Below are positions 52,662 through 61,088 of a stretch of 64,000 nt of DNA, piece after piece. The DNA is from Micromonospora sp. R77 (GTDB lineage: Bacteria > Actinomycetota > Actinomycetes > Mycobacteriales > Micromonosporaceae), in NCBI RefSeq assembly GCF_022747945.1, contig NZ_JALDST010000001.1:6324001-6388000 (forward strand), given 5' to 3'. The notes below the pieces were generated by a model that saw only the letters and a list, made by a program, of their open reading frames with translations, searched no databases and was not told the origin of the DNA. Made by a program: the position numbers and the translations under genes. Position 1 is the stretch's first letter, and each line of letters begins with the position of its first letter.

Positions 52662-53762
52662 GTGGCGCTGATCGCGGCGAGCAGCATCCGGTCCTGTCTC
52701 GGCGACGGGCCGCGGACCTTCGCCGCGCTGCTGGCCGGCCGCACCGGGGTCGGTCCGCTGCGTCACCCGCTGCCCGGACCGGTCAACGTCACCGCCGGGT
52801 ACCACGTCGAGGAACCCCCGCCGGGCACGCCGCTGCGGGCGAGCACCTGGCTCGCGGCGTGCGTGGCCGAGGTGCTGGCCACCTCGGGCCTCGACCCGGC
52901 GCACCACCGGGTCGCGGTGATCGTCGGCACCGGCCTGCGGGAACTCGGCGCGGTGGAGACCGGGGACCTCACCGATCCCGACCGGCTGCACTTCGGCCCG
53001 GCCGTCCGCGCCGTCGCGCCTGAGGTCACCCAGGTGCTCACCGTGGCGAACGCGTGCAGCGCGGGCGGCCACGCGCTGGCCCTCGCCCAGGACCTGGTCG
53101 AGGCCGGCGACGCGGACGCCGTGATCGCCGCCGCGGCCGACACGATGACCACCTCGATGCTGGCGATGATCGGGCGGGTGGCCGACCGGCCCACCGAGCG
53201 GGTACGCCCGTTCGACGCGGCCCGGACCGGCGTCCTGCTCGGCGAGGGCGCCGGCGCGGTGCTGGTCACCGGCGACGACTGGACCGGCCCGGTCGCCGGG
53301 CGGCTGCTCGGCACCGGCCTGTCCTGCGACGCCAGCCACGAGACCGCGCCCGACCCGGACGGGATCGCCCGGGCGATGGCGGACGCCTACAAACGCACCG
53401 GCCGGGACCCGGGCGAGGTCGACCTGGTGGCCGCGCACGGCACCGGGACGGCCCTCAACGACCCGGCTGAGTCGGCGGCGCTGCGCCGCTTCCTGCCGGC
53501 CGGCGGACCGCCGGTCACCGCGCTCAAGGGGGCGCTGGGGCACATGTCCGGCGCGGCGGCCCTGGCCGGCGTGGACGTGGCCCTGCGCAGCCTGGCGGCG
53601 GGCGTGGTCCCGCCGATCGCCGGTCTGCGCACGCCGCTGCCCGAGGGCGACGGGCTCCGCTTCGTCCGGGACGCCCCGCTGTCCACCCCGCTGGCCGTGG
53701 CCCAGGTGAACGCCTTCGGGTTCGGTGGCGTGAACGCGGTGACCCTGGTGGCGGCCCGATGA
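52662..53762 (+). CDS. Ketosynthase alpha (KS2)
   Basis: 366 residues from GTG 52662. Triad Cys132 (NACSAGG), His259 (HGTGTALND) and His294 (LGHMSGAAAL); ending VNAFGFGGVNAVTLV. It is shorter than KS1 and only distantly similar, so it is not a recent copy. Its stop overlaps the next gene, a Cys-less KS-like protein, giving a second KS/CLF-like pair. It may handle a different stage such as starter priming or the last extensions. Confidence 0.93.
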   Translation: MALIAASSIRSCLGDGPRTFAALLAGRTGVGPLRHPLPGPVNVTAGYHVEEPPPGTPLRASTWLAACVAEVLATSGLDPAHHRVAVIVGTGLRELGAVETGDLTDPDRLHFGPAVRAVAPEVTQVLTVANACSAGGHALALAQDLVEAGDADAVIAAAADTMTTSMLAMIGRVADRPTERVRPFDAARTGVLLGEGAGAVLVTGDDWTGPVAGRLLGTGLSCDASHETAPDPDGIARAMADAYKRTGRDPGEVDLVAAHGTGTALNDPAESAALRRFLPAGGPPVTALKGALGHMSGAAALAGVDVALRSLAAGVVPPIAGLRTPLPEGDGLRFVRDAPLSTPLAVAQVNAFGFGGVNAVTLVAAR

Positions 53763-54318
53763 GCCGGCCGGTGGCGGTGACCGGGTGGGCCGTACACCTC
53801 GACGCGGCGGACGCGCCGGCAGTGCTCGGCCGCAAGGGCCTGCTCTACAAGGAACCGGCGACCCGGCTCGCGCTCTGCGCGGTGCACCGGGCGCTGGGAC
53901 TGCCCGACGGTGCCCGCCCGGGCACCGCCCTGGACCCGGACACCGCCGTCGTGGCCAGCAGCAACCTCGGCAACATCGGCACGGTGGTCGACGTCGCGCG
54001 GACGGTGGCCCGCGAGGGCGGTCGGGGAGTCAGCCTGATGGCCGCGCCCAACGCGTCCAGCAACGTGGTGGCCGGCACGGTGGCGCTGTGGTTCCGGTTC
54101 GGCGGACCGAACCTGATGCTCTGCAACGGCGAGACCTCCGGCTCGACGCCGTGGCCACCGGCGCGCTCCTGATCCGCGCCGGCCGGGCCGCACGGGTCGT
54201 CGTGGTCGGCACCGAACCGGCCGACGAGGACGCCGCGGCGATCCGCCCCGGGATCCGCGCGGGCGCGGCCTGCGTGATCCTGGAACCCGCCGGCCCGGCG
54301 GCGGCCCGCTGCTGGTGA
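53759..54318 (+). CDS. Truncated Cys-less KS-like protein (CLF2), frameshifted
   Basis: The first frame ends early, but conserved sequence continues in another frame from about 54140 (ETSGLDAVATGALLIRAG). The nucleophile region reads APNASSNVVAG without Cys. The protein is only about 190 residues to the stop at 54318. The C-terminal KS segment (HYGARGVLQVAEAARRV) is found at the start of the next gene, so a second indel near 54310 may separate what is really one KS-like/hydrolase protein. It probably partners KS2. Confidence 0.65.
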
Positions 54319-55262
54319 CCGCCGGAGCCGACGTCGCACCGACCGGGGACTGGACCGGGCACTACGGGGCGCGGGGCGTCCTGCAGGTCGCCGAGGCCGC
54401 GCGCCGGGTGGCGGCCGGGGCGGCGGTCGTCGGGGTCCGCTGCGGCGACGCCCGGGCGCTGGTCACCGGGAGCGCACCGAGCGTCCGGGAGCTGGTGCCC
54501 GGGGCCGCGGACGCGCCGCTGGTGGCGTTCGCGCACGGGCTGGAGGACTCCTGGGAGAGCTGGCTCCCGCTCGCGGCGCACCTGCGCCCCGACTGCCGCG
54601 CGGTGGCGTTCGACCTGCCCTGGCGGCCGGGGAACGACTACCGGTGGCGGCGCCGCCCGTCGGCCGCCTGGCTGGGCGACGACCTCGACCGGCTGGAACG
54701 CCGGCCCGACCTGCTGGTCGCCCACTCGTACGGCGCGAACGCCCTGCTCGAACTGCTCTGCGCCGGCTACCCGGGGCTGCCGGACCGGGTGGTGCTGATC
54801 TGCCCGCTGTACCGCCCACCGGACGTCGGCATCACCTGGCGCGTCTTCGAGCGGGCCCGCAGCGCGTTCGAGCGGCACATCTACGACTCGCTGCGCAGCC
54901 GCCTCGGGCCCCGGCTGGCCGTGCTGGACCCCGAAGTGGTCGACCTGATGATCGCCAAGGCGGTGGACCGGATCGGGCCGTCCGGGTTCCTCGCGGTCTT
55001 CGACCAGTTCAGTAGCAGCGCCACGCTGGCCCTGTCGCGCATCCGCGCGGAGGTGCTCGTGCTGGCCGGCGGCGCCGACCCGACGCTCTCCCCGGCCGCC
55101 GCGAGCACCCTGGTCGCCGGCATCGCCGGCGCCCGGCTGACCGTCGACGACGACTTCGACCACTTCTGTTATGTGCGGCGTCCCGCGGAGGTGGCGGCCA
55201 CCCTGCACGCCTTCACGGACACCGCTTTCGTCCTCACCCCGTACGCAGAAGGAGCGGCATGA
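54315..55262 (+). CDS. Alpha/beta hydrolase with KS-remnant N-terminus
   Basis: 315 residues from GTG 54315. Residues 1-55 resemble the C-terminal part of a ketosynthase (TGHYGARGVLQVAEA). From about residue 70 the protein is an alpha/beta hydrolase: FAHGLEDSWESW (oxyanion region), nucleophile Ser in LVAHSYGANALLELL, Asp in LAGGADPTLSP and His in DFDHFCYV. It may release or transfer the chain from the ACP. Either the gene is a natural KS-hydrolase fusion with the previous gene or the start is further downstream. Confidence 0.78.
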   Translation: MTAGADVAPTGDWTGHYGARGVLQVAEAARRVAAGAAVVGVRCGDARALVTGSAPSVRELVPGAADAPLVAFAHGLEDSWESWLPLAAHLRPDCRAVAFDLPWRPGNDYRWRRRPSAAWLGDDLDRLERRPDLLVAHSYGANALLELLCAGYPGLPDRVVLICPLYRPPDVGITWRVFERARSAFERHIYDSLRSRLGPRLAVLDPEVVDLMIAKAVDRIGPSGFLAVFDQFSSSATLALSRIRAEVLVLAGGADPTLSPAAASTLVAGIAGARLTVDDDFDHFCYVRRPAEVAATLHAFTDTAFVLTPYAEGAA

Positions 55263-56164
55263 CGACCACGCTCGCGGCACCGGCGACCGCCACCCAGGTC
55301 GCCCGACCTCGGTACGAGGGCGCCAACATCCGCACCTGGATCGGCTTCAAACACTTCATGTACCTGGTGGAGGAGGCCGTGCTGGACTGGCTGCGCGAGC
55401 AGGGCCACGGCGCGCGGGAGCTGTTCCACTCCCACGGGCTGGGCGTGGAGATCGTGGACTGCTCGGTGCAGCTGCCGGCCGTCCTCGAGGTCGACGACGA
55501 GGTGCGGGCCCAGGTCACGCACGTGACGGGCCGGCGGTTCACCGTGCAGCTCGTCGTACGGCGCGACGACCGCGACGTGGTCGTGCTGCGCGGCAAGGTG
55601 ACCGTGGCCCTGCTCGTCGAGGCCGACGCGCCCCACCGCGCGGACGCGCCGGAACGCCTGGCCGGGCTGGCCGCGGCGGACCTGACCGAGGTGACCGGCC
55701 CGGTCGAGCCCCGGACCGAGCTGCCGACCGGACCGGCGAGCCTGCTCTGGTCCTGGCGGGCACCGTACTTCTACTGCCACTTCTCCGACCGGGTGCAGCA
55801 CTCCGGCTTCGTGCGCTGCCTCGAGGAGGTCGTCGACCGGTTCCTCGCCGACCGCGACATCTCCGTCGGCCGGATGCTGCGCGAACGCTCGTGGATCCCG
55901 GTGGTCTCCCGGGCCCGCGTACGGCTGCTCGCCCCGGCGCACATGGAGGAGACCGTGCACACCGTCTTCACCGTCACCGACGTCCTGCGCGGCACCATGT
56001 TCGACGGCCGGATGGACTGCTTCGTCGAACGCGACGGCGCCTTCTGGCCGGTGGCCACCGCCACCATCCTGCACGGATACGCGATCAGCCGCGGCCCGCA
56101 GGCCGGCTCGCTGGCCGAACTCGACCCGGAGGTCTGCGCCATCCTGCTGGGAGCCGACCGATGA
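55259..56164 (+). CDS. Double-hotdog acyl thioesterase-like protein
   Basis: 301 residues, ATG 55259 overlapping the hydrolase stop. Two tandem hotdog units: WIGFKHFMYLVEEAVLDWLREQG near residue 22 and YFYCHFSDRVQHSGFVRCLEE near 165, each in the style of 4-hydroxybenzoyl-CoA/acyl-ACP thioesterases (HFxxxxEEA). The catalytic acidic residue is present in both helices. It could hydrolyse or transfer the polyketide thioester, or act as another dehydratase. Confidence 0.78.
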   Translation: MTTTLAAPATATQVARPRYEGANIRTWIGFKHFMYLVEEAVLDWLREQGHGARELFHSHGLGVEIVDCSVQLPAVLEVDDEVRAQVTHVTGRRFTVQLVVRRDDRDVVVLRGKVTVALLVEADAPHRADAPERLAGLAAADLTEVTGPVEPRTELPTGPASLLWSWRAPYFYCHFSDRVQHSGFVRCLEEVVDRFLADRDISVGRMLRERSWIPVVSRARVRLLAPAHMEETVHTVFTVTDVLRGTMFDGRMDCFVERDGAFWPVATATILHGYAISRGPQAGSLAELDPEVCAILLGADR

Positions 56165-56859
56165 GGCGTACCCCCGCCCCACCCAAGCTGTACTTCTCCT
56201 TCCGCAGCCCGTACAGCTGGCTGACCGTCCGGCGGCTGCGCCAGGCGGTGCCGGACGCGTTCGAGGCGCTGCAGTGGCTGCCGTACTGGGACCCGGACGA
56301 GCGGACCTCAGCCGCCCTGCAGGCGCGGGGCGCGGAGTTCCACTACGTGCAGATGAGCCGCGCGAAGCATCTCTACCTGCTGATGGACACCAAACGGCTG
56401 GCCGAGCGGGAGGGCGTGTCGATGGCCTGGCCGATCGACGTCGACCCGCACTGGGAACTGCCGCACCTGGGCTGGCTGGCCGCCCGCCGGGCCGGCCGCG
56501 CCGAACAGTTCTACGACGAGGTCACCGCGGCGCGCTGGGAACGCGGCGAGAACATCTGCGACCCGGCGGTGCTCGCCACCTGCGCGGACCGGGCCGGCCT
56601 GGACCCGAAGACCGTCGTCGGCGCGGTCGACGACGAGGCCCTGCGCGACGAGGGGACCGGCTGCCTGGAGCGCGCCTACCTCGACGACGTCTTCGGCATC
56701 CCCTACCTGAAGTGGGGTGTGCAGCGGTTCTGGGGCCTGGACCGTCTCGACGCCTTCCTGCGGGTGTGGCGGCCGGACGCGACCGCCCCGACGGAAGCGG
56801 TGCCGGTCGCGGCGGTGCCCGGCCCGTACGACACGGACACCACGGGAGGCTGCGGATGA
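56161..56859 (+). CDS. DsbA-family isomerase (HCCA-isomerase-like)
   Basis: 232 residues, ATG 56161 overlapping the preceding stop. LYFSFRSPYSWLTVRRLR is the start of 2-hydroxychromene-2-carboxylate isomerase-like DsbA-fold proteins, and DDVFGIPYLKWGVQRFWGLDRLDAF their end; the active CxxC of true DsbA is replaced by SPYS. As I recall, relatives occur in cinnamoyl-lipid and related highly reducing type II PKS clusters and are linked to cis double-bond formation before ring closure. The context here is the same, so a cis-polyene or polyene-derived benzene ring is a plausible product. Confidence 0.8.
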   Translation: MRRTPAPPKLYFSFRSPYSWLTVRRLRQAVPDAFEALQWLPYWDPDERTSAALQARGAEFHYVQMSRAKHLYLLMDTKRLAEREGVSMAWPIDVDPHWELPHLGWLAARRAGRAEQFYDEVTAARWERGENICDPAVLATCADRAGLDPKTVVGAVDDEALRDEGTGCLERAYLDDVFGIPYLKWGVQRFWGLDRLDAFLRVWRPDATAPTEAVPVAAVPGPYDTDTTGGCG

Positions 56860-57593
56860 TCTTCGCACCGGACACCCAGGACCTGCGGCTGCGCCGGCTG
56901 CGGCGGCTCGCGGCCACCCTGCGGCTCTTCGCCGAACTCGGTTACGACGAGGGAGCCGGCGGGCACGTCACCGTCCGGGACCCGGAACGACCGGACTGCT
57001 TCTGGATCAACCCCTTCGGCATGTACTTCGGCCACGTACGGGTCAGTGACCTGCTGCTGGTGGACGGCGGCGGCACGGTGCTGGCCGGCACGGGCCGGAT
57101 CAACCCCGCCGGCTTCGTCATCCACTCCGCGGTCCACGCCGCGCGCCCGGACGTCGTCGCCGTGGCGCACACCCACTCGGTGCACGGTCGGGCCTGGTCC
57201 ACGCTGGGCCGGCCGCTGGACCCGATCACCCAGGACGCCTGCGCGTTCCACGACGACCACGCCGTCTTCGACGACTACACCGGGGTGGTGCTGGACCGCG
57301 AGGAGGGCGACCGGATCGCCGCGACCCTGGCAGGTCACAAGGCGGCGATCCTGCGCAACCACGGGCTGCTCACCGTCGGCGGCACCGTCGAGGAGGCGGC
57401 CTGGTGGTTCATCGCGATGGACCGCTGCTGCCAGGTGCAACTGCTGGCCGAGGCGGCGGGCGAGCCGGTGCGGATCGACCCGAAGGAGGCCGCCCGGACG
57501 CGGGAGGTGATCGGCTCGCCGAGCATCGGCCGGTTCAACTTCAAGCCGATGTACGAAGGCGTCGTCCGCCGCCAGCCGGACCTGCTGGACTGA
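56856..57593 (+). CDS. Class II aldolase/adducin family protein
   Basis: 245 residues, ATG 56856 overlapping the isomerase stop. GGHVTVRDPE, PFGMYFG, metal ligands in VAHTHSVHGRAW (HxH) and LRNHGLLTVG near residue 165. The Zn-binding His set of the family is complete. Such proteins act as aldolases, dehydratases or epimerases; many actinobacterial members have unknown substrates. The position in a coupled PKS operon argues for a retro-aldol, dehydration or isomerisation step on a small intermediate. Confidence 0.88.
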   Translation: MIFAPDTQDLRLRRLRRLAATLRLFAELGYDEGAGGHVTVRDPERPDCFWINPFGMYFGHVRVSDLLLVDGGGTVLAGTGRINPAGFVIHSAVHAARPDVVAVAHTHSVHGRAWSTLGRPLDPITQDACAFHDDHAVFDDYTGVVLDREEGDRIAATLAGHKAAILRNHGLLTVGGTVEEAAWWFIAMDRCCQVQLLAEAAGEPVRIDPKEAARTREVIGSPSIGRFNFKPMYEGVVRRQPDLLD

Positions 57594-57595
57594 CC

Positions 57596-59149
57596 GTGGA
57601 CGACAGCGAGATCCCGGCGATGCTGGCCCGCCAGGTGGCGGCCGTGCCGGACGCGACGGCCATCAGCGACGGCGCGGTGACGCGTACCTGGCGGGAACTG
57701 GCCGAACGGGTGGCCCGCTGGGTGGCCGTGTTGCGCGCGGGCGGCATCCAGCCCGGCGACGCCGCGGCGCTGCTGCTGGGCAACCGGGTGGAGACCTTCG
57801 AGGCGCTGCTGGCCTGCCTGCACCGGGGGGTCACCGCCGTACCGGTCAACTGGCACCTCACCGCCACCGAGGCGGCGTACCAGCTCACCGACGCCGACTG
57901 CCGGGTGCTCGTCGTGGACGAGCAGCGGGCCGCGGTGGGCGCCGAGGCGGCCACCGCCCGCGTCTCGCTGCGGCTGGTCACCGGCGACCGGCCGTACCCG
58001 GGCTTCACCCCGGTCGAACCCGCGCTCGCCGGGGTCGACCCGGCGCTGCCACCCGTGCTGCAGGACTGCGGCCAGCTGATGATCTACACGTCCGGCACCA
58101 CCGGCCGGCCCAAGGGAGTGCTGAACGGCCTCTTCGCCGGGGGCGCCCCCTTCCGGCGGGTCGACGCCCTGCTGCGGTACGCCTCGCAGACCCTGGGCGT
58201 GCCGGCCGACGGACGGGTGCTGCTGGTCGGCCCCTGGTACCACTCGGCGCAGCTCTTCTTCGCCCTGCTGCCCCTGCTCAACGGCGCCGGCCTGGTGATC
58301 CACCCGCGCTTCGACGCGGAAGCCGTGCTGGCCACCCTTCAGGAGAGCCGGATCACCGAGTGCCACCTGGTGCCGACCCAGCTGGTCCGGCTGCTGCGCC
58401 TCGACCCCGCGGTCCGCGCCCGGTTCACCGGCGGCAGCCTCCGGCGGGTCTGGCACGGCGGCGCGGCCTGCCCCGTGGACGTCAAGCGGGCGATGCTCGA
58501 CTGGTGGGGGCCGGTCCTGGTGGAGTACTACGCCGCCACCGAGGGCGGGGTGGTCACCCTGATCGAGGCGGACGAGTGGCTGGCCCGGCCGGGCAGCGTG
58601 GGCCGGGCCGTCGCACCGAACCGGGTGCTGATCGTCGACGAGCACGGCACCGAGCTGGGCCCCGGCCGCACCGGCCGGGTGTACGTCCAACGCCCCGGAC
58701 GCAGCTTCACCTACCACCGCGCCGAGGCCAAGACCCGCGACGCGCACCTGCGGCCGGGGGTGTTCACCTACGGCGAGGTCGGCCACCTGGACGCGGACGG
58801 CTACCTGTTCCTCACCGGCCGGGCCCAGCAGATGGTGGTCACCGGCGGGGTCAACGTCTACCCGGCCGAGGTGGAGGCCGTCCTGGCGACGCACCCGCTG
58901 GTGCGCGACGCCGCCGTGCTGGGCCTGCCCGACGCGGAGTTCGGCGAACGGGTGGCCGCCGTGGTGGAGCTGGCCCCGGACGCCGGCGACGACCCGTGGC
59001 CGCTGCTGGACGAGCACTGCCGGCGTTCGCTGGCCGGGTTCAAGGTGCCCCGCCAGTACCGGGCGGTGGCGCGGATGCCGCGCGACGAGACCGGGAAGAT
59101 CCGCGCCGAGATCCTGCGCGGCCTCTGGGAGAGCCATGCCGTCAGCTGA
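57596..59149 (+). CDS. Acyl/aryl-CoA ligase (AMP-binding)
   Basis: 517 residues from GTG 57596. MIYTSGTTGRPKGVLNG (P-loop), GPWYHSAQLFFALLPL, VEYYAATEGG, TYGEVGHLDADGYLFLTGR and the catalytic Lys in PRDETGKIRAEIL. Overall it is most like medium-chain or aromatic acyl-CoA synthetases rather than FAALs or aryl-AMP ligases of siderophore type. It may activate the released polyketide acid, or a starter acid, for CoA- or carrier-linked steps. The 3' end overlaps the P450 start by 14 bp. Confidence 0.9.
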   Translation: MDDSEIPAMLARQVAAVPDATAISDGAVTRTWRELAERVARWVAVLRAGGIQPGDAAALLLGNRVETFEALLACLHRGVTAVPVNWHLTATEAAYQLTDADCRVLVVDEQRAAVGAEAATARVSLRLVTGDRPYPGFTPVEPALAGVDPALPPVLQDCGQLMIYTSGTTGRPKGVLNGLFAGGAPFRRVDALLRYASQTLGVPADGRVLLVGPWYHSAQLFFALLPLLNGAGLVIHPRFDAEAVLATLQESRITECHLVPTQLVRLLRLDPAVRARFTGGSLRRVWHGGAACPVDVKRAMLDWWGPVLVEYYAATEGGVVTLIEADEWLARPGSVGRAVAPNRVLIVDEHGTELGPGRTGRVYVQRPGRSFTYHRAEAKTRDAHLRPGVFTYGEVGHLDADGYLFLTGRAQQMVVTGGVNVYPAEVEAVLATHPLVRDAAVLGLPDAEFGERVAAVVELAPDAGDDPWPLLDEHCRRSLAGFKVPRQYRAVARMPRDETGKIRAEILRGLWESHAVS

Positions 59150-60377
59150 GCCGGCCGACGTCGCGCACCCGGCGACGTACGGCGTCGCGGTGCCGCACGC
59201 CGAGTTCACCCGCCGCCGCCGCGCCGAACCGGTCGGCTGGGTCGAGGAGCCGGCGTTGTGGCGACACAGCGCCGCCGGCCGGATCCAGCAGCGGGGCACC
59301 GGCTTCTGGGCGGTGACCACTCACGACGCGGTCGTCGAGGCGTCCCGGCAGCCGGAGGTGTTCTCGTCCGGGCAGCGGGGCGCGTTCCTCAACGACCCGC
59401 GCACCCCGGCGGACCTGGAGCTGATGCGCCAGCTGCTGGTGAACATGGACGATCCGCAGCACACCCGGATCCGGCGGGTGGCCACGTCGGTGTTCACCCC
59501 GCGGGCGATCCGCTCGCTCGCCGACGGCGTGCAGACGCACGTACGGGACCTGGTGGCGGCGGTCCGCGCCCGGGAGTCCTTCGACGTGGTCACCGACCTG
59601 GCGGCGGAGCTGCCGCTGCTGGTCCTGTCGGACCTGCTCGGCCTGCCCCGCGCCGACCGGCACCTGCTGTACGGCTGGAGCAACAACCTGGTCGGCTTCG
59701 ACGACCCGGAGTACGGCGGCGGTGACCTCGACGCGTACCGCCGCACCTTCGTCGAGGCGTTCCAGTACGCGCTCGCCGTGGCCGACGAGCGCCGCGCCGA
59801 CCCGCGCGACGACCTGATCAGCCTGCTGGCCAACGCCGAGGTGGACGGCCGCCGGCTGCGCGACCGGGAGTTCTGCCAGTTCTGGCTGCTGCTGGTGGTC
59901 GCCGGCAACGAGACCACCCGGCATCTGCTGTCCGGAGCGCTGCACCTGCTGCTGCACGATCCGGCGGTGGCGCAACAGTTCGCCACCGCGCCGGCCGAGA
60001 CCGCGGTGGACGAGTTCCTCCGCGTGATCACCCCGATCATGCAGTTCCGCCGCACCGCCACCCGGGACGTCCACCTGGCCGGCGCCGACATCCGGGCGGG
60101 CGACAAGGTGGTGCTCTTCTACGTCTCCGCGAACCGCGACGAGCGGGTCTTCGCCGAGCCGCAGCGGGTCGACCTGTTCCGCAGGCCGAACCCGCACCTG
60201 AGCTTCGGCATCGGCCCGCACTTCTGCCTCGGCTCGCACCTGGCCCGGATGGAGGCGGCGGCGCTGCTGTCCGCGCTACGACCGCACCTGCCCGCCCTGC
60301 GACCCGACGGGGAGGTGGTGCGGCTGGAGTCGAACTTCGTCAACGGGATGAAGTCCATGCCGGTGCGCTGGCGATGA
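59136..60377 (+). CDS. Cytochrome P450
   Basis: 413 residues, ATG 59136. The I-helix has AGNETTRHLL, ExxR is in EFLRVITP, and the haem loop is FGIGPHFCLG. It differs from the three other P450s of the window, which carry AGFET, and resembles the CYP125/CYP142-like or linalool-hydroxylase-like groups (NPHLSFGIGPHFCLGSHLAR). A likely role is terminal or allylic hydroxylation of the acyl chain made by the PKS genes upstream. Confidence 0.93.
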   Translation: MPSAEPADVAHPATYGVAVPHAEFTRRRRAEPVGWVEEPALWRHSAAGRIQQRGTGFWAVTTHDAVVEASRQPEVFSSGQRGAFLNDPRTPADLELMRQLLVNMDDPQHTRIRRVATSVFTPRAIRSLADGVQTHVRDLVAAVRARESFDVVTDLAAELPLLVLSDLLGLPRADRHLLYGWSNNLVGFDDPEYGGGDLDAYRRTFVEAFQYALAVADERRADPRDDLISLLANAEVDGRRLRDREFCQFWLLLVVAGNETTRHLLSGALHLLLHDPAVAQQFATAPAETAVDEFLRVITPIMQFRRTATRDVHLAGADIRAGDKVVLFYVSANRDERVFAEPQRVDLFRRPNPHLSFGIGPHFCLGSHLARMEAAALLSALRPHLPALRPDGEVVRLESNFVNGMKSMPVRWR

Positions 60378-60413
60378 CGCCCGCACCACCTTTTCTGGGG
60401 AGAACTCTGCCGT

Positions 60414-61088
60414 ATGAAGCTCAACGACCGTCTGCGTGAGTACCGGGCCCGCCAGGAAGCCGGCGACGTGCCCCCGATCACCGCCGACCACCTGGAGGTG
60501 ATCTACCGCCACGCCCACCGGCTCGCCGACTCCGGCGCCGCCGACCGGGTGCTCCGCGTCGGGGACACCTTCCCGGAGTTCGCGCTGGCGAACGAGGACG
60601 GCGTCACGGTCACCTCCGCCGAGCTGCTCGCGCGTGGCCCCCTGGCGGTGGTCTTCTACCGCGGCGCCTGGTGCGACTACTGCAACTTCGAACTCGAAGC
60701 CCTGGAGGAGCTCTACCCGCGCATCCGCGAGTTGGGCGCCGAACTGGTGGCCGTCTCACCGGTCACCATGCCGCACCTGCGGGCGGCGATCCGGCACAAC
60801 CAGATCTCGTACCCCATCCTCAGCGACCCGGGGAACGCGTACGCCGCGCGGTTCGGTCTGCGCTATGTCATGGATCCCGAGCTGCTCGGGATCTGGGCCC
60901 AGTTCGGCATGGACTTCACCCGGATCAACGGCGACGACAGCAACACCATGCCGATGCCCGGGGTGTTCCTCACCGGCACCGACCGGCGGCTGCGGTTCGC
61001 CGAGGCGCACCCCCGGCACTGGGAGCGGTCCGAACCGGCCGATCTCGTCGCGGCCATCGAGGCACTGCGGGAGGAAGCATGCACCTGA
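60414..61088 (+). CDS. Peroxiredoxin-like (AhpC/TSA) protein
   Basis: 224 residues, ATG 60414 after GGGGAGA. A thioredoxin fold with VFYRGAWCDYCNFELEALEE: the first Cys lies where the peroxidatic Cys of AhpC/TSA-like proteins sits and forms a CxxC-type pair. ISYPILSDPGNAYAARFGLRY and VFLTGTDRRLRF complete the fold. It could detoxify peroxides produced by the many flavin and haem oxygenases, or act as a thiol oxidoreductase on a sulfur-containing intermediate. The gene overlaps the next LLM monooxygenase by 10 bp. Confidence 0.87.
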   Translation: MKLNDRLREYRARQEAGDVPPITADHLEVIYRHAHRLADSGAADRVLRVGDTFPEFALANEDGVTVTSAELLARGPLAVVFYRGAWCDYCNFELEALEELYPRIRELGAELVAVSPVTMPHLRAAIRHNQISYPILSDPGNAYAARFGLRYVMDPELLGIWAQFGMDFTRINGDDSNTMPMPGVFLTGTDRRLRFAEAHPRHWERSEPADLVAAIEALREEACT

